This document shows, one piece after another, positions 42,974 through 52,616 of a stretch of 64,000 nucleotides of DNA. The notes below the pieces were generated by a model that saw only the letters and a list, made by a program, of their open reading frames with translations, was not told the origin of the DNA and made no database searches. Positions within the stretch are counted from its first letter, which is position 1. Every line of letters starts with the position of its first letter. Source of the stretch: Pseudohalocynthiibacter aestuariivivens (GTDB taxonomy: Bacteria; Pseudomonadota; Alphaproteobacteria; Rhodobacterales; Rhodobacteraceae). Location of the stretch: positions 46,201-110,200 of the forward strand of contig NZ_JAGFNU010000013.1 of assembly GCF_018457175.1 (NCBI RefSeq), written 5' to 3'. Both the position numbers and the translations under genes were made by a program.

Positions 42974-44224
42974 ATGCCTATGGGATTTGACCGAGCAACG
43001 GCTGTAATCTGCACAATCGCTATCCTGAACACGATGGGTCTCGGCCTCATTATGCCAGTCATGCCAGAGCTACTTGCCGGGTTTCAAGGTGGGTCAATTG
43101 CCAGAGCTGCGGCGATTGGCGGATACCTTTCATTGGTTTTTGCGGCGATGCAGTTTGTTTTCAGTCCGATCTTGGGCGCGTTGTCCGACAGATACGGCCG
43201 CCGCCCGATCTTGCTGGGCTCATTGGCACTCGCTTCGGCGGACTATCTCATGATGGCAATGGCACCTTACCTTTGGGTGATTTTCCTTGGCCGAATGTTG
43301 TCCGGGGCCAGTTCGGCGACGTTTTCAGTTGCCAATGCATACTTGGCTGATCGCTCGTCCAAGGAAGACCGCACCAAGTTCTTCGGCTACGTGGGTGCGG
43401 CAGCCGGAATCGGCTTTGTCATGGGGCCATTCATCGGCGGACTATTGGGCACCTACGGACCCCGTGCTCCATTTTACGCAGCCTCGGCTTTGTCATTGTT
43501 GACTTTGGTGGGAACGATACTCTATGTACAAGAGTCGCTGCCTGGCGAGAACAGACGGCCAATAACCTGGAAGATCATCAATCCGCTTGGTCCTTTGCTG
43601 TCACCATTGCAAGGGGTGTCGTTGGCACTGCTCGCGGTGTACTTTTTTGATGCTTTAGCAGGTTTTGCCTTTTCGGCAGTTTGGGCGTACTTCGGTGCCG
43701 CGCGATACGGATGGAACAGCACCACGATTGGTCTTTCCTTCAGTATCATTGGCATATGCTTTGTGTTGACACAGGCCGTGATTTTGGGACCGGTCGCCAA
43801 GCGAATAGGCAACCTGAATGTGGCTGCGTTGGGGCTGTCGCTTGGAATTGCAGGTTTCCTAACACTTGTTTGGCTGCAATCAGGGTTGTTCGCATTGATG
43901 CTCCTGCCAGTTTTCGCGTTCAGAGCGATTGTTGGCATTACGATTGTTGGCCAAACCTCAGCGCAAGTCGATCCTGATCGGCAGGGCGAGTTGCAAGGAA
44001 GGTTTGCAAGCCTTGGCGCTTTAGCGTCTTTGATTTCGTTCCCAATGATGACCCAACTTTTTGCCTCTCAATTGTCAAACGGGGGATCGGCAAACACTTG
44101 GCACTCCGGGGCACCATTTTTGCTGGCCGCTGGTCTGGGAGGGATAGCTTTGTTGCTACTGATTGTGACCATCAAACCGGGCCCCGCAACAACGGGCTGC
44201 CAAGCAAGTAAGAAGGCGCATTAA
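42974..44224 (+). CDS. MFS transporter, TetA-like drug exporter
   Basis: 416 residues from ATG 42974, chosen over an upstream TTG because GGAG lies before it. Twelve helices; motif A is GALSDRYGRRPILL between helices 2 and 3, and motif C-like GFVMGPFIGGLLGTYGPRAPF in helix 5, typical of 12-helix proton/drug antiporters like TetA(B). Exporter of unknown substrate, likely with the neighbouring methyltransferases modifying or detoxifying it. Confidence 0.9.
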   Translation: MPMGFDRATAVICTIAILNTMGLGLIMPVMPELLAGFQGGSIARAAAIGGYLSLVFAAMQFVFSPILGALSDRYGRRPILLGSLALASADYLMMAMAPYLWVIFLGRMLSGASSATFSVANAYLADRSSKEDRTKFFGYVGAAAGIGFVMGPFIGGLLGTYGPRAPFYAASALSLLTLVGTILYVQESLPGENRRPITWKIINPLGPLLSPLQGVSLALLAVYFFDALAGFAFSAVWAYFGAARYGWNSTTIGLSFSIIGICFVLTQAVILGPVAKRIGNLNVAALGLSLGIAGFLTLVWLQSGLFALMLLPVFAFRAIVGITIVGQTSAQVDPDRQGELQGRFASLGALASLISFPMMTQLFASQLSNGGSANTWHSGAPFLLAAGLGGIALLLLIVTIKPGPATTGCQASKKAH

Positions 44225-44294
44225 GGCATTGATGCCGTCCTCACGATTGCGACGAAGCGCTGCACGATCACGTTGAAAATACAGGAAAGACAGA

Positions 44295-44936
44295 ATGAGC
44301 AAATCGGAAAAGTTTTGGGACCAAGCCGCTAGCAACTATGACAACACTGAAGAGAAATTTGAGTTTATTCATAGTCGCAGCCGCGAAAACACAAAAAGAT
44401 ATCTGAATGATACCGACATTGTGTTGGACTACGGATGTGGAACAGGTACGACCGCCTGCGAGATTTCCGGCTTGGTCAAGAGCGTCCGCGCGATTGATAT
44501 TTCAACTGCGATGATCGAAATCGCAAAGGGAAAGGCCGCAACAGCTGGCGTCGTGAACGTTGATTTCGAACAAGCTGACATCTTCGATGAGGCGTTCCAG
44601 AATGGTTCATTCGATGTGGTGTTAGCATTCAACATGCTGCACACAGTGCCTGATCCGGAAAGTGTTGTGCAAAGAACGGTTGAATTGCTGAAGCCCGGCG
44701 GGTTGTTTATTGCTGTAACACCTTGCTTGGGCGGAAAAAAGTCAGCCTTGGTTTCACTGCAAATTCTGCTGGTCAGAGCGTTGTTAAAGTTAGGGGTTAT
44801 CCCGATCCCCATTCGACAACTCAAGAGTGCAGATTTGGACGATCTGATGGATGATGAAAGGTTGCAGGTCATTAAGACTGAGGCAATTTTCAAGGGTGCA
44901 TCTAGCTATTTTATGGTTGCAAAGAAGCTTCCCTAG
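44295..44936 (+). CDS. class I SAM-dependent methyltransferase
   Basis: 213 residues. Motif I VLDYGCGTGTTACEI, then AIDISTAMIEIAKGKA, EQADIFDE and FDVVLAFNMLHTVPDPE. Good ribosome-binding site AGGAAAGA. The C-terminal part is short, as in small arsenite- or phospholipid-like methyltransferases, though Cys motifs of ArsM are missing. 70 bp after the MFS gene, likely in the same transcription unit. Confidence 0.88.
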   Translation: MSKSEKFWDQAASNYDNTEEKFEFIHSRSRENTKRYLNDTDIVLDYGCGTGTTACEISGLVKSVRAIDISTAMIEIAKGKAATAGVVNVDFEQADIFDEAFQNGSFDVVLAFNMLHTVPDPESVVQRTVELLKPGGLFIAVTPCLGGKKSALVSLQILLVRALLKLGVIPIPIRQLKSADLDDLMDDERLQVIKTEAIFKGASSYFMVAKKLP

Positions 44937-45320
44937 TCTCGTGTCCTGAAGACCAGGCCTGGAACGCAAACGAAGGTATGGATACCCTCCGAGATTGTAA
45001 CTTTAAACGACCGCTTCCACGACGCAGACTGCATCCCAGCATAGAAACAGCAGCAACTGCGAAAAAATGCTGCGTCAGCAATAGCTGCAGGTGCATAAGG
45101 CCGCTTAGTCCGCTTCTGAGACATTCGTCTAAAACGCAGCGAAGGTCAGCTTTCCACCCGACTTGCTACTGATCAGCCTTCAGATACCTGACGTTGTGCC
45201 CGTTGTTAGGCTTTTTTACGTGCAACTACTCTTCAATCGACTTACTCGCTTTACCTGTTTTAATGTAGCGAAGCCTGTTTTCGGACGGCAAAGTCTTCAA
45301 TAGCAAAGGAGGCTACAAAG
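44937..45320. other. 384-bp intergenic region with a dispersed repeat copy
   Basis: Holds one copy of the dispersed palindromic repeat (see 45099-45162) and a sequence with CCGCTTCCACGACGCAGACTGC. No gene is seen. The lower part has an AT-rich stretch before the HEAGH protein that may be its promoter. Confidence 0.5.
45099..45162. repeat. dispersed palindromic repeat, copy 1
   Basis: Includes GGCCGCTTAGTCCGC, ACATTCGTCTAAAACGCAGCGAAGGTCAGC and an end TTTCCACCCGAC. Resembles copies at 55075, 56234, 57355, 57585 and 61379, which share CCGCTTTGTCCCGC, GCAGCGAA and CCGCTTTGAGCCC. Confidence 0.55.
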
Positions 45321-45830
45321 ATGAGTGAACAATTAACGCTTGCGACTGCTATTCATGAGGCAGGTCATGCCGTGGCTTGTTTTCGTCTGTTTCCGGATCG
45401 AATGACTGGCACACTTTCGATTTTGCGAAGTATAAACGAAGGCCTCTTAGGGAGCCATGAGTCAGAAAAAATTCTGCTTCCACGTAGTACCGGAGACGAT
45501 GATGCAGAGCGGATTTTTGAATCGGACGCTGTTTATACGTGTGCCGGATATGGGGCCATGATTGCTCAAGGCTTTCCGGAAGAAGAAGCAATAGTTGGTT
45601 GCGAGCAAGACTTTGAAGAAGCCAGACCCCGACTGAAAGCTGCAAAAGTAAAAGCGGTTAAATTGATGTCGTTAACAGAGAACATAAAAGCAGTATCCAG
45701 ACTCGCAGAGGAGTTGGTGCGCTTCAAATCAATGCAGCCAGATCATGTGGAGGTGGTCATCAACCTCACGCAAGGAGAGTGCAGTGAAACTGAATATCGG
45801 GAATTTCTGGGCAATCTTGGCCTAGTGTAG
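45321..45830 (+). CDS. short protein with peptidase M41-like HEAGH motif
   Basis: 169 residues. Residues 12-16 are HEAGH in AIHEAGHAVACFRL, the zinc-binding start of FtsH-type M41 peptidase domains, and a helical rest with EYREFLGNLGL. FtsH's AAA domain and membrane helices are absent, so this is a stand-alone peptidase-like domain, shorter than M41 (about 200). The third zinc ligand is not obvious, though several Asp and Glu residues follow (CEQDFEEAR). Such small proteins occur near defence or phage genes. Ribosome-binding site AAAGGAGG is strong. Confidence 0.7.
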   Translation: MSEQLTLATAIHEAGHAVACFRLFPDRMTGTLSILRSINEGLLGSHESEKILLPRSTGDDDAERIFESDAVYTCAGYGAMIAQGFPEEEAIVGCEQDFEEARPRLKAAKVKAVKLMSLTENIKAVSRLAEELVRFKSMQPDHVEVVINLTQGECSETEYREFLGNLGLV

Positions 45831-46056
45831 GTATCTTTGTCTGGCAAAAGTAGCACAGCAAATGGGTAGCTGGAGCTAAATTGCAAATTTTCAGAAACTT
45901 ACAGGATTCGATTAGACCTGTCGAAAGAGTCCGTTTTCCAACTTTACCTGTCCATTTTTTTTCTGTGTCGGCAGTTCCTAATTCTCCTCGCGATCAGCCC
46001 ATCCAACCCTGAATGTTGACTGTGCGTTTCCCTCCGTTGGTGACCCTGTAAATCAG

Positions 46057-47385
46057 TCAGGCTCCAACCGAAACTGTCTCATATTCACGATACAGCGCTG
46101 CCAGATCGGGATGTTTCACCCGAAACTGATTGCGTCGCTTGATTTTCAGCGCCGAACTATTGGCGGCTTCCATTTTCACAGCCGGATCCACGTAGATCTG
46201 CCCCCTGGCCACAGCGGCCAGGAACAGTAGAAAATCCGTACCTTCACAGAGCTGTATCCGTGATCCGTATTGATACTCAGGCGGTGGTGCTTGTTTGATC
46301 GACGGCACATAGGCTGCCTTCGCATGTTTGCGGTTCCAGTGATCCAGCATCCCACGGAATCCCCAGGACGCGGCGACACGGTCGCCTCGATCGACCAGCG
46401 TCAGTGCCCCATCCAGATCATCCATCTTCCCGGTTCCGACGTCATACCCGTTCATTGAGAGCTTAAGACCGGTATCAGCATGGAAATCCCGCCCGATGGC
46501 ATAGACGCCACCAAAATTAATACGCCCCACTTTTCCGGATTTGTCGGGGTAACCGTATTGCATCAGGAAGGCCTCAACGCCGTTATCGCGATACGTGCCG
46601 CCAGTCGGTTCAGGGGTCATCAGAGTGACCGGGCTCTTTGGGCGATGGTTGACGAAATCTCCCACCCCATACTGCTTGATTTCCCATCCGAGAAAATCCG
46701 GCTCCGCATACCCGTTCGGCGACACACCAAGCTCGGCCTCAAGAGTATAACCTCCGCCGTTCTGCGCTGAATAGGGTGCAGGGCGACCATCCGAGCCGAT
46801 CTTCTGTGACGGGATCCAGCCCTTTTGATGAATACGTTTCAGGGTGGCCAGCAACACGGACCGTGAATCTGCGCCGCCTGAAAGGAACACTTCGAGATCC
46901 AGAAACACACCTGTCCGTTCCAACTGGCCTGCCGCTGCCAGTTCCCGGGCGACCGGTCGGTCAGCCGCGGAAGCATACCCAAGCACACGTCCGTCAGGGC
47001 AAATCCCGAAAATCAGAATTCTTCCCTCCGCACGCGATCGCATGAGGTCGTTCGGTGCACGCCTGCACCCCTTCAGAAACCCCGACATCCGGACCTCAGG
47101 GTATTTGGGATAAAGGATGAGCTGGGCATCGGGTGCCTCTGACAGGCCCTCCTCATCGATCCAGAAAAACTTCACATCGGCCTTGTCACGCTTACGTACA
47201 CTGCCAGCCCGAACGGTGACATCTGTTGTAACCGCGTCATGCGGAATGATGTTCAACGCGCCGAACCCACCTCCGAGATAGACCTGGTTTTTGGAGTTGT
47301 CATTTGGCGCAAGCTGCTTTGCGTAGAACCGGTTTGCGCCGTGGCTCTGCATCATCGTCAAAAGCTTACTCAGCGATTCAATCAA
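46057..47385 (-). CDS. MvaI/BcnI-family restriction endonuclease
   Basis: 442 residues. The catalytic core is EAELGVSPNGYAEPDFLGWEIKQYG: E216/E218, D230, and E235-x-K237, matching the MvaI/BcnI family, which cuts CC(W/S)GG-type sites as monomers. An N-terminal region of about 190 residues precedes it, longer than in MvaI itself (about 250), possibly a specificity or effector domain. The target here is not readable. It overlaps the Vsr gene by 8 bp; with the cytosine methyltransferase it forms a type II system. Last gene of the three-gene operon. Confidence 0.85.
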   Translation of the reverse strand: MIESLSKLLTMMQSHGANRFYAKQLAPNDNSKNQVYLGGGFGALNIIPHDAVTTDVTVRAGSVRKRDKADVKFFWIDEEGLSEAPDAQLILYPKYPEVRMSGFLKGCRRAPNDLMRSRAEGRILIFGICPDGRVLGYASAADRPVARELAAAGQLERTGVFLDLEVFLSGGADSRSVLLATLKRIHQKGWIPSQKIGSDGRPAPYSAQNGGGYTLEAELGVSPNGYAEPDFLGWEIKQYGVGDFVNHRPKSPVTLMTPEPTGGTYRDNGVEAFLMQYGYPDKSGKVGRINFGGVYAIGRDFHADTGLKLSMNGYDVGTGKMDDLDGALTLVDRGDRVAASWGFRGMLDHWNRKHAKAAYVPSIKQAPPPEYQYGSRIQLCEGTDFLLFLAAVARGQIYVDPAVKMEAANSSALKIKRRNQFRVKHPDLAALYREYETVSVGA

Positions 47386-47839
47386 CTAACCGGCTTTCTA
47401 CGCAAAGATTATTTGCATCAGAGGACAGCCATGTTGCCACCGTGTCAATGACGTCGCCCGTATCCCGCCTCCATTTGCCCTTCAGAGCGCATTCCCAGAC
47501 GACCCCAATGCGCCAACCAGCGCTTTGCAGATCAGCGGCGTTTCTTTGATCCCGTTCCACATTGCCGCCGATTTTCGTACGCCAGAACTCTTCGCGGGAT
47601 TTCGGCCATTTGAAAAGATGGCATTCGTGACCGTGCCAGAAGCAGCCGTTCGCGAAAAGAACGGCCCGATATTTGGGAAAAACCAAATCGGGTTTGCCTG
47701 GCAGTTTCTTGTGGTGGAGGCGGAACCGAAAACCACGTGCATGCAGCCCGCTCCTCAGGATCAATTCCGGCCTGGTGTCCTTGCCTTTAATCGCCGCCAT
47801 ATTGCGGCTACGGGTTGCCGTGTCGTGGACGTCAGCCAA
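47378..47839 (-). CDS. vsr: very short patch repair endonuclease (Vsr)
   Basis: 153 residues from TTG 47839, which overlaps the methyltransferase stop; a later ATG gives a protein missing the first helix. Motifs: [53 protein letters not shown] and [32 protein letters not shown], seen as GKPDLVF (catalytic Asp) and GCFWHGHEC (zinc/His). Vsr nicks T:G mismatches left by deamination of 5-methylcytosine, and accompanies Dcm-like methyltransferases. Between methylase and nuclease genes in one operon. Confidence 0.93.
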   Translation of the reverse strand: MADVHDTATRSRNMAAIKGKDTRPELILRSGLHARGFRFRLHHKKLPGKPDLVFPKYRAVLFANGCFWHGHECHLFKWPKSREEFWRTKIGGNVERDQRNAADLQSAGWRIGVVWECALKGKWRRDTGDVIDTVATWLSSDANNLCVESRLVD

Positions 47840-49061
47840 CGCTTGCCAGGCATTTCTCGTTCGCACTCTCAATAACCGAAACGATATGGGGCAGCATGAC
47901 ACGTGCCACTTCAGCAAAAACAGGGACAGCGACCGAGTTGCCAAACTGTTTGTAGGCTTGCGTATCCGACACCGGGATACGGAACTCTTCGCTATACCCC
48001 ATAAGCCGGGCGCATTCGCGCGGTGTCAGACGCCGGGGGTTTTTGCCCTCACCCCGGCTCACAAGGATTTCTGAGCCGTCTTTATAGTAACGGGCCGAAA
48101 GGGTCCGCGAGATACTGTCACCATCCACAAGGCCAAACCCAAATCCGTTGCCGGCCGCTTTGTGCTTGGCTGCATAGCCCTGAAGGTAGGCCCAGAGCTT
48201 GTCCGAAAGTATGTATTTGTCGCTGACCTTGGCGTCGGGGCCGAGTGTAAAATGTCCCTCCGGCTCTTCAGTCCCGTTTTCCGGATGGAAGATATCGCGC
48301 ATGCGTTTATGACCCCTGAGCGGGATCATCATATCCTCAAAGCTGAACGGCACCGCATCCCGAAAGCCGACCATGACGATACGCTGACGGTGCTGCGGCA
48401 CGAAATGCGCGGCATCAATAACCTGCGTGTGCAACGTGTAGCCCAGTTCTTCAGTCAGCTTGCGCCGGATGACGCCGAAGGTCTTTCCCTTGTCGTGGCT
48501 TTTCAGGTTCTTGACGTTTTCAAGAAGAAATGCGGCCGGGCGGTGGTGCTTCAGAACCCGCAGCACATCAAAAAACAGGGTGCCCTGGGTCTCGTCATCA
48601 AACCCATGCGCGCGCCCGAGAGAATTTTTCTTTGATACCCCCGCGATCGAAAACGGCTGACAAGGAAAACCTGCGACAAGCACATCATGGTTAGGTATAT
48701 CCGCAGCATCTACTTCACGAATATCTCCAGCCACAGGCCGGTTATCCGGGAAATTCGCCAGATAGGTCTGTTGCGCATACTTGTCCCATTCAGACGTAAA
48801 AACACAGCGTCCGCCAACACCCTCCATCGCTTTGCGCAGCCCCCCGATACCAGCAAAGAGGTCGATAAAGCGAAAGTCACCAGCGTCAGAATGTGACTGA
48901 CGGCTTTCAATCTCCATCTGTAAAAGCCGGATCACACTGTCGCGCGGGGTTTCCTCACCGCGTTTCCATCGATATATGTGACCCTCAGAATATCCCAGCA
49001 GTTTTGCAGCTTCAGGGACGGTGTGACCGGCCTTCTGCAACAACAGGTCAAATTCAATCAT
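47832..49061 (-). CDS. dcm: DNA (cytosine-5-) methyltransferase
   Basis: 409 residues from ATG 49061 with GAGGGAAAG before it; an upstream start gives an odd leader. N-terminal 55 residues form an XRE-like helix-turn-helix ([25 protein letters not shown]), which may autoregulate the operon. Then C5-methylase motifs: [14 protein letters not shown] (I), [13 protein letters not shown] (IV, catalytic Cys), [10 protein letters not shown] (VI), [11 protein letters not shown] (VIII) and [11 protein letters not shown] (X). First gene of a three-gene R-M-Vsr operon. A cytosine methylase with Vsr and an MvaI-type endonuclease suggests a CCNGG-like target; this is inference. Confidence 0.93.
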   Translation of the reverse strand: MIEFDLLLQKAGHTVPEAAKLLGYSEGHIYRWKRGEETPRDSVIRLLQMEIESRQSHSDAGDFRFIDLFAGIGGLRKAMEGVGGRCVFTSEWDKYAQQTYLANFPDNRPVAGDIREVDAADIPNHDVLVAGFPCQPFSIAGVSKKNSLGRAHGFDDETQGTLFFDVLRVLKHHRPAAFLLENVKNLKSHDKGKTFGVIRRKLTEELGYTLHTQVIDAAHFVPQHRQRIVMVGFRDAVPFSFEDMMIPLRGHKRMRDIFHPENGTEEPEGHFTLGPDAKVSDKYILSDKLWAYLQGYAAKHKAAGNGFGFGLVDGDSISRTLSARYYKDGSEILVSRGEGKNPRRLTPRECARLMGYSEEFRIPVSDTQAYKQFGNSVAVPVFAEVARVMLPHIVSVIESANEKCLASVG

Positions 49062-49475
49062 ACTGCTTTCCCTCTCTTCACCGCCATTAAGTCTCGCGGG
49101 GAATTTTTTTGACACTATGGATTTTTTCTTCCCTATTTCCAAGAACAAATGGCAAACAATTGTCTAAAATCAACGAAGGATGAGATGAGCAACGACTGAA
49201 CAACGTGGTCAAGGCAGGCGATATGGTTCTAATCAAGCTATCCGGGTAGCGCAGGTTTGACTGGACAAATGTGCGAGCGTTGCAAAGGAGCCGGAACGAA
49301 CCCTGCAAATGCATGCCAAATTCAGGTTTGCTTTACTTCCCTTGACCAGCGCATCCTGCAGGAACTTTTTACGTTTTACAGAAGCGGAATTAGTAGATTT
49401 AAGTAATTATTCCAATGCCAATACCTGGCCGACCCCAGAGCCCATTCGCCGCAGATCAAAATTCAATCGCTGTCA
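49062..49475. other. 414-bp gap between the methyltransferase and terminase genes
   Basis: Contains promoter space for the R-M operon (near 49070-49200, AT-rich) and sequence before the terminase end without a gene. No terminator hairpin identified by eye. Confidence 0.4.
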
Positions 49476-50888
49476 TCAGTATCTGCCAACTAGGACCGTA
49501 GGTTCTGGCTGGGTAAACCATCCCAGAAACTGGGAGAGACTGTCGACCTGATCATCATTCCTGCCCTTTGGGAAGAGAGATATCTCACGGCGGAACTCAG
49601 CCAGCCATGACCCCTCTTTCGGGATTGCAACGCGCCCGCCTTCGATAACAGGCGTCACTGCGAGAAGCCGCGTTGCCTTGTCTAGCTTTGGGACAATCCC
49701 TTTCACATTGAACCCTGTTCTGCGTTGGAGATCCTGAATGAGCTGGATGCCGGATCCAGCGCGTTCAATGAGGATCAGGTTCGCTTTCCATCTTCGAGCC
49801 TCACCTTCAACCTGACGCCGGAGTTCCGGAAACTCCAGTTTTGCGCGGTAGATATTCAGAAGCCAGGCTGACTGACCGCGCACCTGCCACGTTGTGCAAA
49901 CAGAGTAATCGCTTGCCTCTTCTGCCGTCGTGGCTGTGTCCCAACTTTGAACAATCCTATCACCTCCCTGACGGTCGGGCGCGCGATCATACGTCCGGAA
50001 CCAGTCCCACTTAACGATACCACCACCAAGCGGCGCAGGGCTCTGCTGATACTGGGCGGCAAACACATAGGACCCAAGCTCGTCTCGCCTCCGATCCAAC
50101 AAGTCCCGGGGCAGTCGATCAGGATGCAGAAGGTCTCCCTCACGCCTCAATTGGCTTCCGCGCAGGCCTAAGTCGATTTTGGCAGAATACTCTGCAATCG
50201 CAGGCAGATCGAGATGGAACCACCCGCCCTGCTCGAGCAACACGCCGGCCAGATCTTCTTCATGCACCCGCTGCTGGATCAGCACAATCGGGCTGGTCTG
50301 CGGGTCGTTGAGGCGGCTCAGTAGCGTGGAGCGATACCAGTCGAGCACCGCAACGCGCTTCACCTCTGACCCGGCGTCCTCGGGTTTGTGCGGATCATCA
50401 ATCAGGATGATGTCACCGCCCCGGCCCGTCAGCGAGCCGTTCACCGAAGTTGAGAAACGACCTCCCCCTTTTGTCGTTTCAAAATCACTGCGTGCCCCCC
50501 TGCCCTTCGCAACCTGAACCGTTGGAAAGCAAGCGCGGTACCAGGGTGCCTCGAGCACCTTCATGCAATCAAGCGCCAGCTTCTCTGAAAGCCCTTCGGC
50601 ATAGGATACCGCCAGGATCCGCATGCGCGGGTTCTGCCCCAGAAGCCAGGCCGGAAAGGCCACAGATGCCGCGATCGATTTCAGGGATCGCGGCGGCATC
50701 GTGATGATCAGCCGCGTGATCTCACCTCTGGCAACCCGATCTAGCTGACAGGCGATCGCATCAATATGCCAGTTATGCAGGAACGGACTTCCCGGATCGA
50801 CTGTTGCGAATGCCCGTGCAATAAAACTCGAGAGGTCTCTGCGCAGCAGGGCATTGAGAAGTGCAAGCCGGTCATGATTAACTGTCAT
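49476..50888 (-). CDS. phage terminase large subunit
   Basis: 470 residues from ATG 50888, overlapping DUF5681 by 11 bp. ATPase: Walker A MPPRSLKS, Walker B IILIDDPHKPED, and ISRRP-like LIQQRVHEED. C-terminal nuclease: QSWDTATTAEE (first Asp), LILIERAGSG and RNDDQVDSLSQFL (last Asp), all in the TerL nuclease arrangement. It packages DNA into phage heads. No portal or capsid gene follows, so the module is a remnant or a satellite; the convergent end leaves only the R-M operon. Confidence 0.9.
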   Translation of the reverse strand: MTVNHDRLALLNALLRRDLSSFIARAFATVDPGSPFLHNWHIDAIACQLDRVARGEITRLIITMPPRSLKSIAASVAFPAWLLGQNPRMRILAVSYAEGLSEKLALDCMKVLEAPWYRACFPTVQVAKGRGARSDFETTKGGGRFSTSVNGSLTGRGGDIILIDDPHKPEDAGSEVKRVAVLDWYRSTLLSRLNDPQTSPIVLIQQRVHEEDLAGVLLEQGGWFHLDLPAIAEYSAKIDLGLRGSQLRREGDLLHPDRLPRDLLDRRRDELGSYVFAAQYQQSPAPLGGGIVKWDWFRTYDRAPDRQGGDRIVQSWDTATTAEEASDYSVCTTWQVRGQSAWLLNIYRAKLEFPELRRQVEGEARRWKANLILIERAGSGIQLIQDLQRRTGFNVKGIVPKLDKATRLLAVTPVIEGGRVAIPKEGSWLAEFRREISLFPKGRNDDQVDSLSQFLGWFTQPEPTVLVGRY

Positions 50889-51306
50889 TTTGCGCGTCCT
50901 TACTGCCAGGCGAAGCCAATGTGTCTGCTGCGCGACGCAGTAGATCCTGCTCGAACCGCGCGAGGATATCCTGTTCTGAAGCCGCCAGCTCTCGCTCGGT
51001 CGCACGTGCTTCCCGATCCTCGAAGCGCTGCTGTGCAAAACCCAGCAAACGATCCAGTGCACGCGCGTCCCCTTTGAGGGCTTTCTCCCGAAGCCTCAGC
51101 AACATGGCCATCTGACTGCTCACTTTCTTTAGCCGACCATTCTCAGTTATGGTCATCGGCGCATCCAGGATCTTGTCGAGATCCGCAGTGAAGTTACAAC
51201 TGCCTTTTCGGCGTCCCCTGGGGTTTCCCGATTGGCCCTTCCGGAACCGCGTCTCCTTCGGAGGTTTTCCGTAGCCGGTTTTTTCATCCTTATCAGGATC
51301 TTTCAT
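50878..51306 (-). CDS. DUF5681 protein (probable terminase small subunit)
   Basis: 142 residues. Starts with a charged segment and the DUF5681 signature TRFRKGQSGNPRGRRKG, followed by a helical part (QMAMLLRLREKALKGDARALDRLLGFAQQ). DUF5681 genes usually precede terminase large subunit genes, so it likely binds phage DNA. Overlaps the ParB-methyltransferase gene by 4 bp and the terminase by 11 bp. Confidence 0.88.
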   Translation of the reverse strand: MKDPDKDEKTGYGKPPKETRFRKGQSGNPRGRRKGSCNFTADLDKILDAPMTITENGRLKKVSSQMAMLLRLREKALKGDARALDRLLGFAQQRFEDREARATERELAASEQDILARFEQDLLRRAADTLASPGSKDAQNDS

Positions 51307-52616
51307 TGCCCTGCCTCCGCCAATTGATTGGCCTCAAGCTCCGCGAGGCTGCAACTATCCGAAGCCCGGACTGGCTCCCCACCGGTCTCATCCCGCCAAC
51401 GTCGCAGAATCACGTCGATATATGCCGGATCAATCTCGAGCCCCCGCGCTATACGCCCGCTACGTTCAGCCGCAATCAGCGTGGCTCCGGCGCCGAGAAA
51501 AGGATCAAGCACCAGATCACCTCGTTTTGAGACATCGAGGATCGCGTCTTTGATCATCTCGACAGGCTTTGCGGTCGGGTGCGCCGTCAGTTCCTCCATG
51601 CGCCCGGCCCTAAAGGTATTAACCCCGGGATAGGGCCAAAGATTTGTCCGGTTGCGACCGAACTTACCAAGCTGGACATTGTTTCGATGACTTAGCCGTC
51701 CTTTACGGAAGACAAACACCAACTCGTGCTGCGAGCGGTAAAGTGAACCCATGCCGCCGTTGGTTTTGGCCCAGACACAGAGGTTGAGCCAGGCATCGAA
51801 GACCTTTTCTCCTGCCCGCTGCATCTCCGCGATATGGCGCCAATCGATACATGCAAACCAGACAGCGCCATTACGACTGTGACGGGCTGCCAGATCGAAC
51901 GCAGCACTGAGGAATTCCTCAAACTCATCGGAACTCATCTCGCCTGAGGCCTCTGCGAACTCGCGATGCTTGACCCGGCCACCGCCACTTACATGGCCGA
52001 CGATAGGCACATTGTAGGGTGGATCAGTAAAACCCATATTCGCCTGCTCACCATCCATTAGAACGGCATAGTCGTCAGGGTCTTTTGCATCGCCACAAAG
52101 AACACGGTGTGCTCCGAGCAGCCAAAGATCGCCACGCCGGGAGATCGGCGGTCGTGACCGGTCTGGCAATGGTGCTTCTTCAGTTGTGGTGGCACCAGCT
52201 TCAGCCTGCTCTGCGATGATCAGATCGATCTCGGCGACCTCAAACCCGGTGAGATCAAGTTCGAAGTCAAGATTCATCGTTGAGAGATCTGCAAGTTCCG
52301 TAGCAAGCAAGTCGACATCCCAGTTGGAATTCAACGCGATCTTGTTGTCGGCCAGCATCAACGCGCGTTTCTCAACGTCGGAAAGATGTGTAAGACGGAT
52401 AGCGGGAACCTGCTCAAGCCCAAGCAGCAGAGCCGCCTCGAGACGGCCATGTCCGGCGATGAGTATGTTCGCTTCGTCAACCAGAACTGGGTTTGCAAAT
52501 CCGAACTGCCTGATACTTTCGGCAATCTGGCGCACCTGTCGACGCTCATGGGTGCGGGCGTTTCGGGATGATGGTTTCAGTTTTCCGGGTTCTATATGTT
52601 CAATGGCAAGGTACAT
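51303..52616 (-). CDS. ParB-domain DNA adenine/cytosine-N4 methyltransferase
   Basis: 437 residues. N-terminal ParB/Srx-like domain (about 1-110): IEHIEPGKLKPSSRNARTHERRQVRQIAES and VLVDEANILIAGHGRLEAALLLGL, with the GHGR motif. C-terminal N6_N4-methylase: MGFTDPPYNVPIVG (DPPY, motif IV) and late KRGDLVLDPFLGAGATLIAAE (motif I); the order IV then I is of the beta class. Such fused proteins are common in alphaproteobacterial prophages. First gene of the terminase module; target sequence unknown. Confidence 0.9.
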   Translation of the reverse strand: MYLAIEHIEPGKLKPSSRNARTHERRQVRQIAESIRQFGFANPVLVDEANILIAGHGRLEAALLLGLEQVPAIRLTHLSDVEKRALMLADNKIALNSNWDVDLLATELADLSTMNLDFELDLTGFEVAEIDLIIAEQAEAGATTTEEAPLPDRSRPPISRRGDLWLLGAHRVLCGDAKDPDDYAVLMDGEQANMGFTDPPYNVPIVGHVSGGGRVKHREFAEASGEMSSDEFEEFLSAAFDLAARHSRNGAVWFACIDWRHIAEMQRAGEKVFDAWLNLCVWAKTNGGMGSLYRSQHELVFVFRKGRLSHRNNVQLGKFGRNRTNLWPYPGVNTFRAGRMEELTAHPTAKPVEMIKDAILDVSKRGDLVLDPFLGAGATLIAAERSGRIARGLEIDPAYIDVILRRWRDETGGEPVRASDSCSLAELEANQLAEAGQ

